Assembly (NCBI GenBank): GCA_027311185.1 | Contig: DAICZK010000091.1 | Coordinates: forward strand, 1-5,942 | Source of the DNA: Sulfuriferula sp. | GTDB taxonomy: Bacteria > Pseudomonadota > Gammaproteobacteria > Burkholderiales > Sulfuriferulaceae | Direction: 5' to 3' | Length of the DNA stretch: 5,942 nt | Shown here: in pieces, positions 5,280-5,942 of the stretch | How positions within the stretch are numbered: position 1 is the stretch's first letter | Layout of the letters: each line of letters opens with the position of its first letter | Position numbers and translations under genes: made by a program | The notes under the pieces: generated by a model | What the model saw: the letters and a program-made list of their open reading frames with translations, nothing else | Databases searched by the model: none | What the model was told of the DNA's origin: nothing

Positions 5280-5942
5280 ATGAGTCTGGAACAAAGAATC
5301 GAAGCAGCCGTTGCATTATTACAGCATATCGAACGCGATTATGCGCCAGCCGCTTTTGCCAACAGCCTGGGCGCAGAGGATATGGTACTGACTGATCTGA
5401 TCGTAAAACATGCGCCCGGGATAGAAATTTTCAGTCTCGACACCGGCCGCTTGCCGGAGGAAACTCATCGACTCATGCATGAACTTATCAGTCATCATAA
5501 GGTGCCGCTACGGATTTACTTCCCGCAAGATTTGCCGGTTGAGGATTATATTCGCCGGCACGGTCCCAATGGCTTTTACGAGAGCATCGAGCTGCGCCAG
5601 GCTTGCTGCCATACCCGCAAGGTGGAACCTCTACAGCGAGCCCTTCGAGACAAGAAAGCGTGGCTCACCGGGCTACGCCAGCAACAGGCCGCAACGCGCA
5701 CGGATTTGCCGTTATCCGAGTGGGACGCTGGCAACCGGTTGCACAAGTTCAATCCCTTGGCGGAATGGAAACATGCAGAAGTGTGGGCCTACCTCCATCA
5801 ATTCGACGTGCCTTACAACGAATTGCATGACCAGGGGTTTCCTAGCATCGGTTGCGCTCCGTGTACGCGGGCTGTCGCGATCGGAGAAGATATTCGTGCG
5901 GGACGCTGGTGGTGGGAAGACCCTCTGACCAAGGAGTGCGGC
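5280..5942 (+). CDS. cysH: Assimilatory adenylylsulfate (APS) reductase, 3' end cut by the window
   Basis: The frame from ATG 5280 is open for 221 codons to the last base, with no stop in the window. The enzyme reduces activated sulfate to sulfite with thioredoxin, feeding the sulfite reductase encoded just upstream. The nucleotide-binding part includes FANSLGAEDMVL (26-37) and SLDTGRLPEET (52-62). Two cysteine pairs, Cys109-Cys110 in ACCHTRKVEPL and Cys192/Cys195 in SIGCAPCTRA, are the [4Fe-4S] ligands that mark APS reductases and are absent from the cluster-free E. coli PAPS reductase. The redox-active cysteine of the C-terminal KECG motif is Cys220, the second-last residue visible. Only a short tail is therefore likely missing. 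APS is the predicted substrate from the cluster motif, although some cluster-bearing members can also use PAPS. Confidence 0.95.
   Translation, partial: MSLEQRIEAAVALLQHIERDYAPAAFANSLGAEDMVLTDLIVKHAPGIEIFSLDTGRLPEETHRLMHELISHHKVPLRIYFPQDLPVEDYIRRHGPNGFYESIELRQACCHTRKVEPLQRALRDKKAWLTGLRQQQAATRTDLPLSEWDAGNRLHKFNPLAEWKHAEVWAYLHQFDVPYNELHDQGFPSIGCAPCTRAVAIGEDIRAGRWWWEDPLTKECG

Noticed and set aside
5479..5928. Plus-strand 149-codon open frame near the right edge
   Set aside because: It is one frame off from cysH, which shows continuous family motifs through the same bases. It is a shadow of that gene.

Overview
The window looks like a piece of a betaproteobacterial chromosome, perhaps from the Nitrosomonadales/Gallionellaceae side of the class. 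This placement is an inference from protein resemblance and gene arrangement; there is no rRNA or other phylogenetic marker. It carries four confidently recognised genes plus one clear gene cut by the right edge, and most of it is devoted to assimilatory sulfate reduction.

Layout, left to right. Positions 1-54 are the tail of a repeat copy and unassigned sequence. Positions 55-918 (minus strand) hold psd, phosphatidylserine decarboxylase, with a good promoter just upstream. Positions 919-1236 are non-coding. They include a 168-bp fold-back element (1073-1240) with near-perfect terminal inverted repeats and a hairpin at its exact centre. Positions 1237-2172 (minus) hold cysB, the LysR-type regulator of sulfur assimilation. 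A very AT-rich 99-bp divergent promoter region follows, with a 16-bp perfect palindrome. On the plus strand there is then an apparent operon: a TSUP/TauE-SafE family permease (2272-3072), a long siroheme sulfite reductase hemoprotein (start reassigned to 3098, end 5227), and cysH, an APS reductase of the iron-sulfur type (from 5280, running off the window at 5942).

How the genes fit together. The permease probably moves a sulfur oxyanion across the membrane. CysH reduces adenylylsulfate to sulfite, and the hemoprotein reduces sulfite to sulfide for cysteine synthesis. CysB, transcribed divergently, is the expected activator. The shared palindrome overlies the predicted -35 regions of both divergent promoters and is a reasonable candidate operator. 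psd belongs to phospholipid synthesis and looks like an unrelated neighbour.

The most interesting points are these. (1) The sulfite reductase has a complete four-cysteine cluster motif in both halves rather than only in the C-terminal half. (2) It carries an extra helical C-terminal region of roughly 190 residues that I do not recognise. (3) Both minus-strand genes end exactly on a TAG stop formed by the CTAG end of the same repeat family. I see no phage, CRISPR, toxin-antitoxin or other defence-type system in the window.
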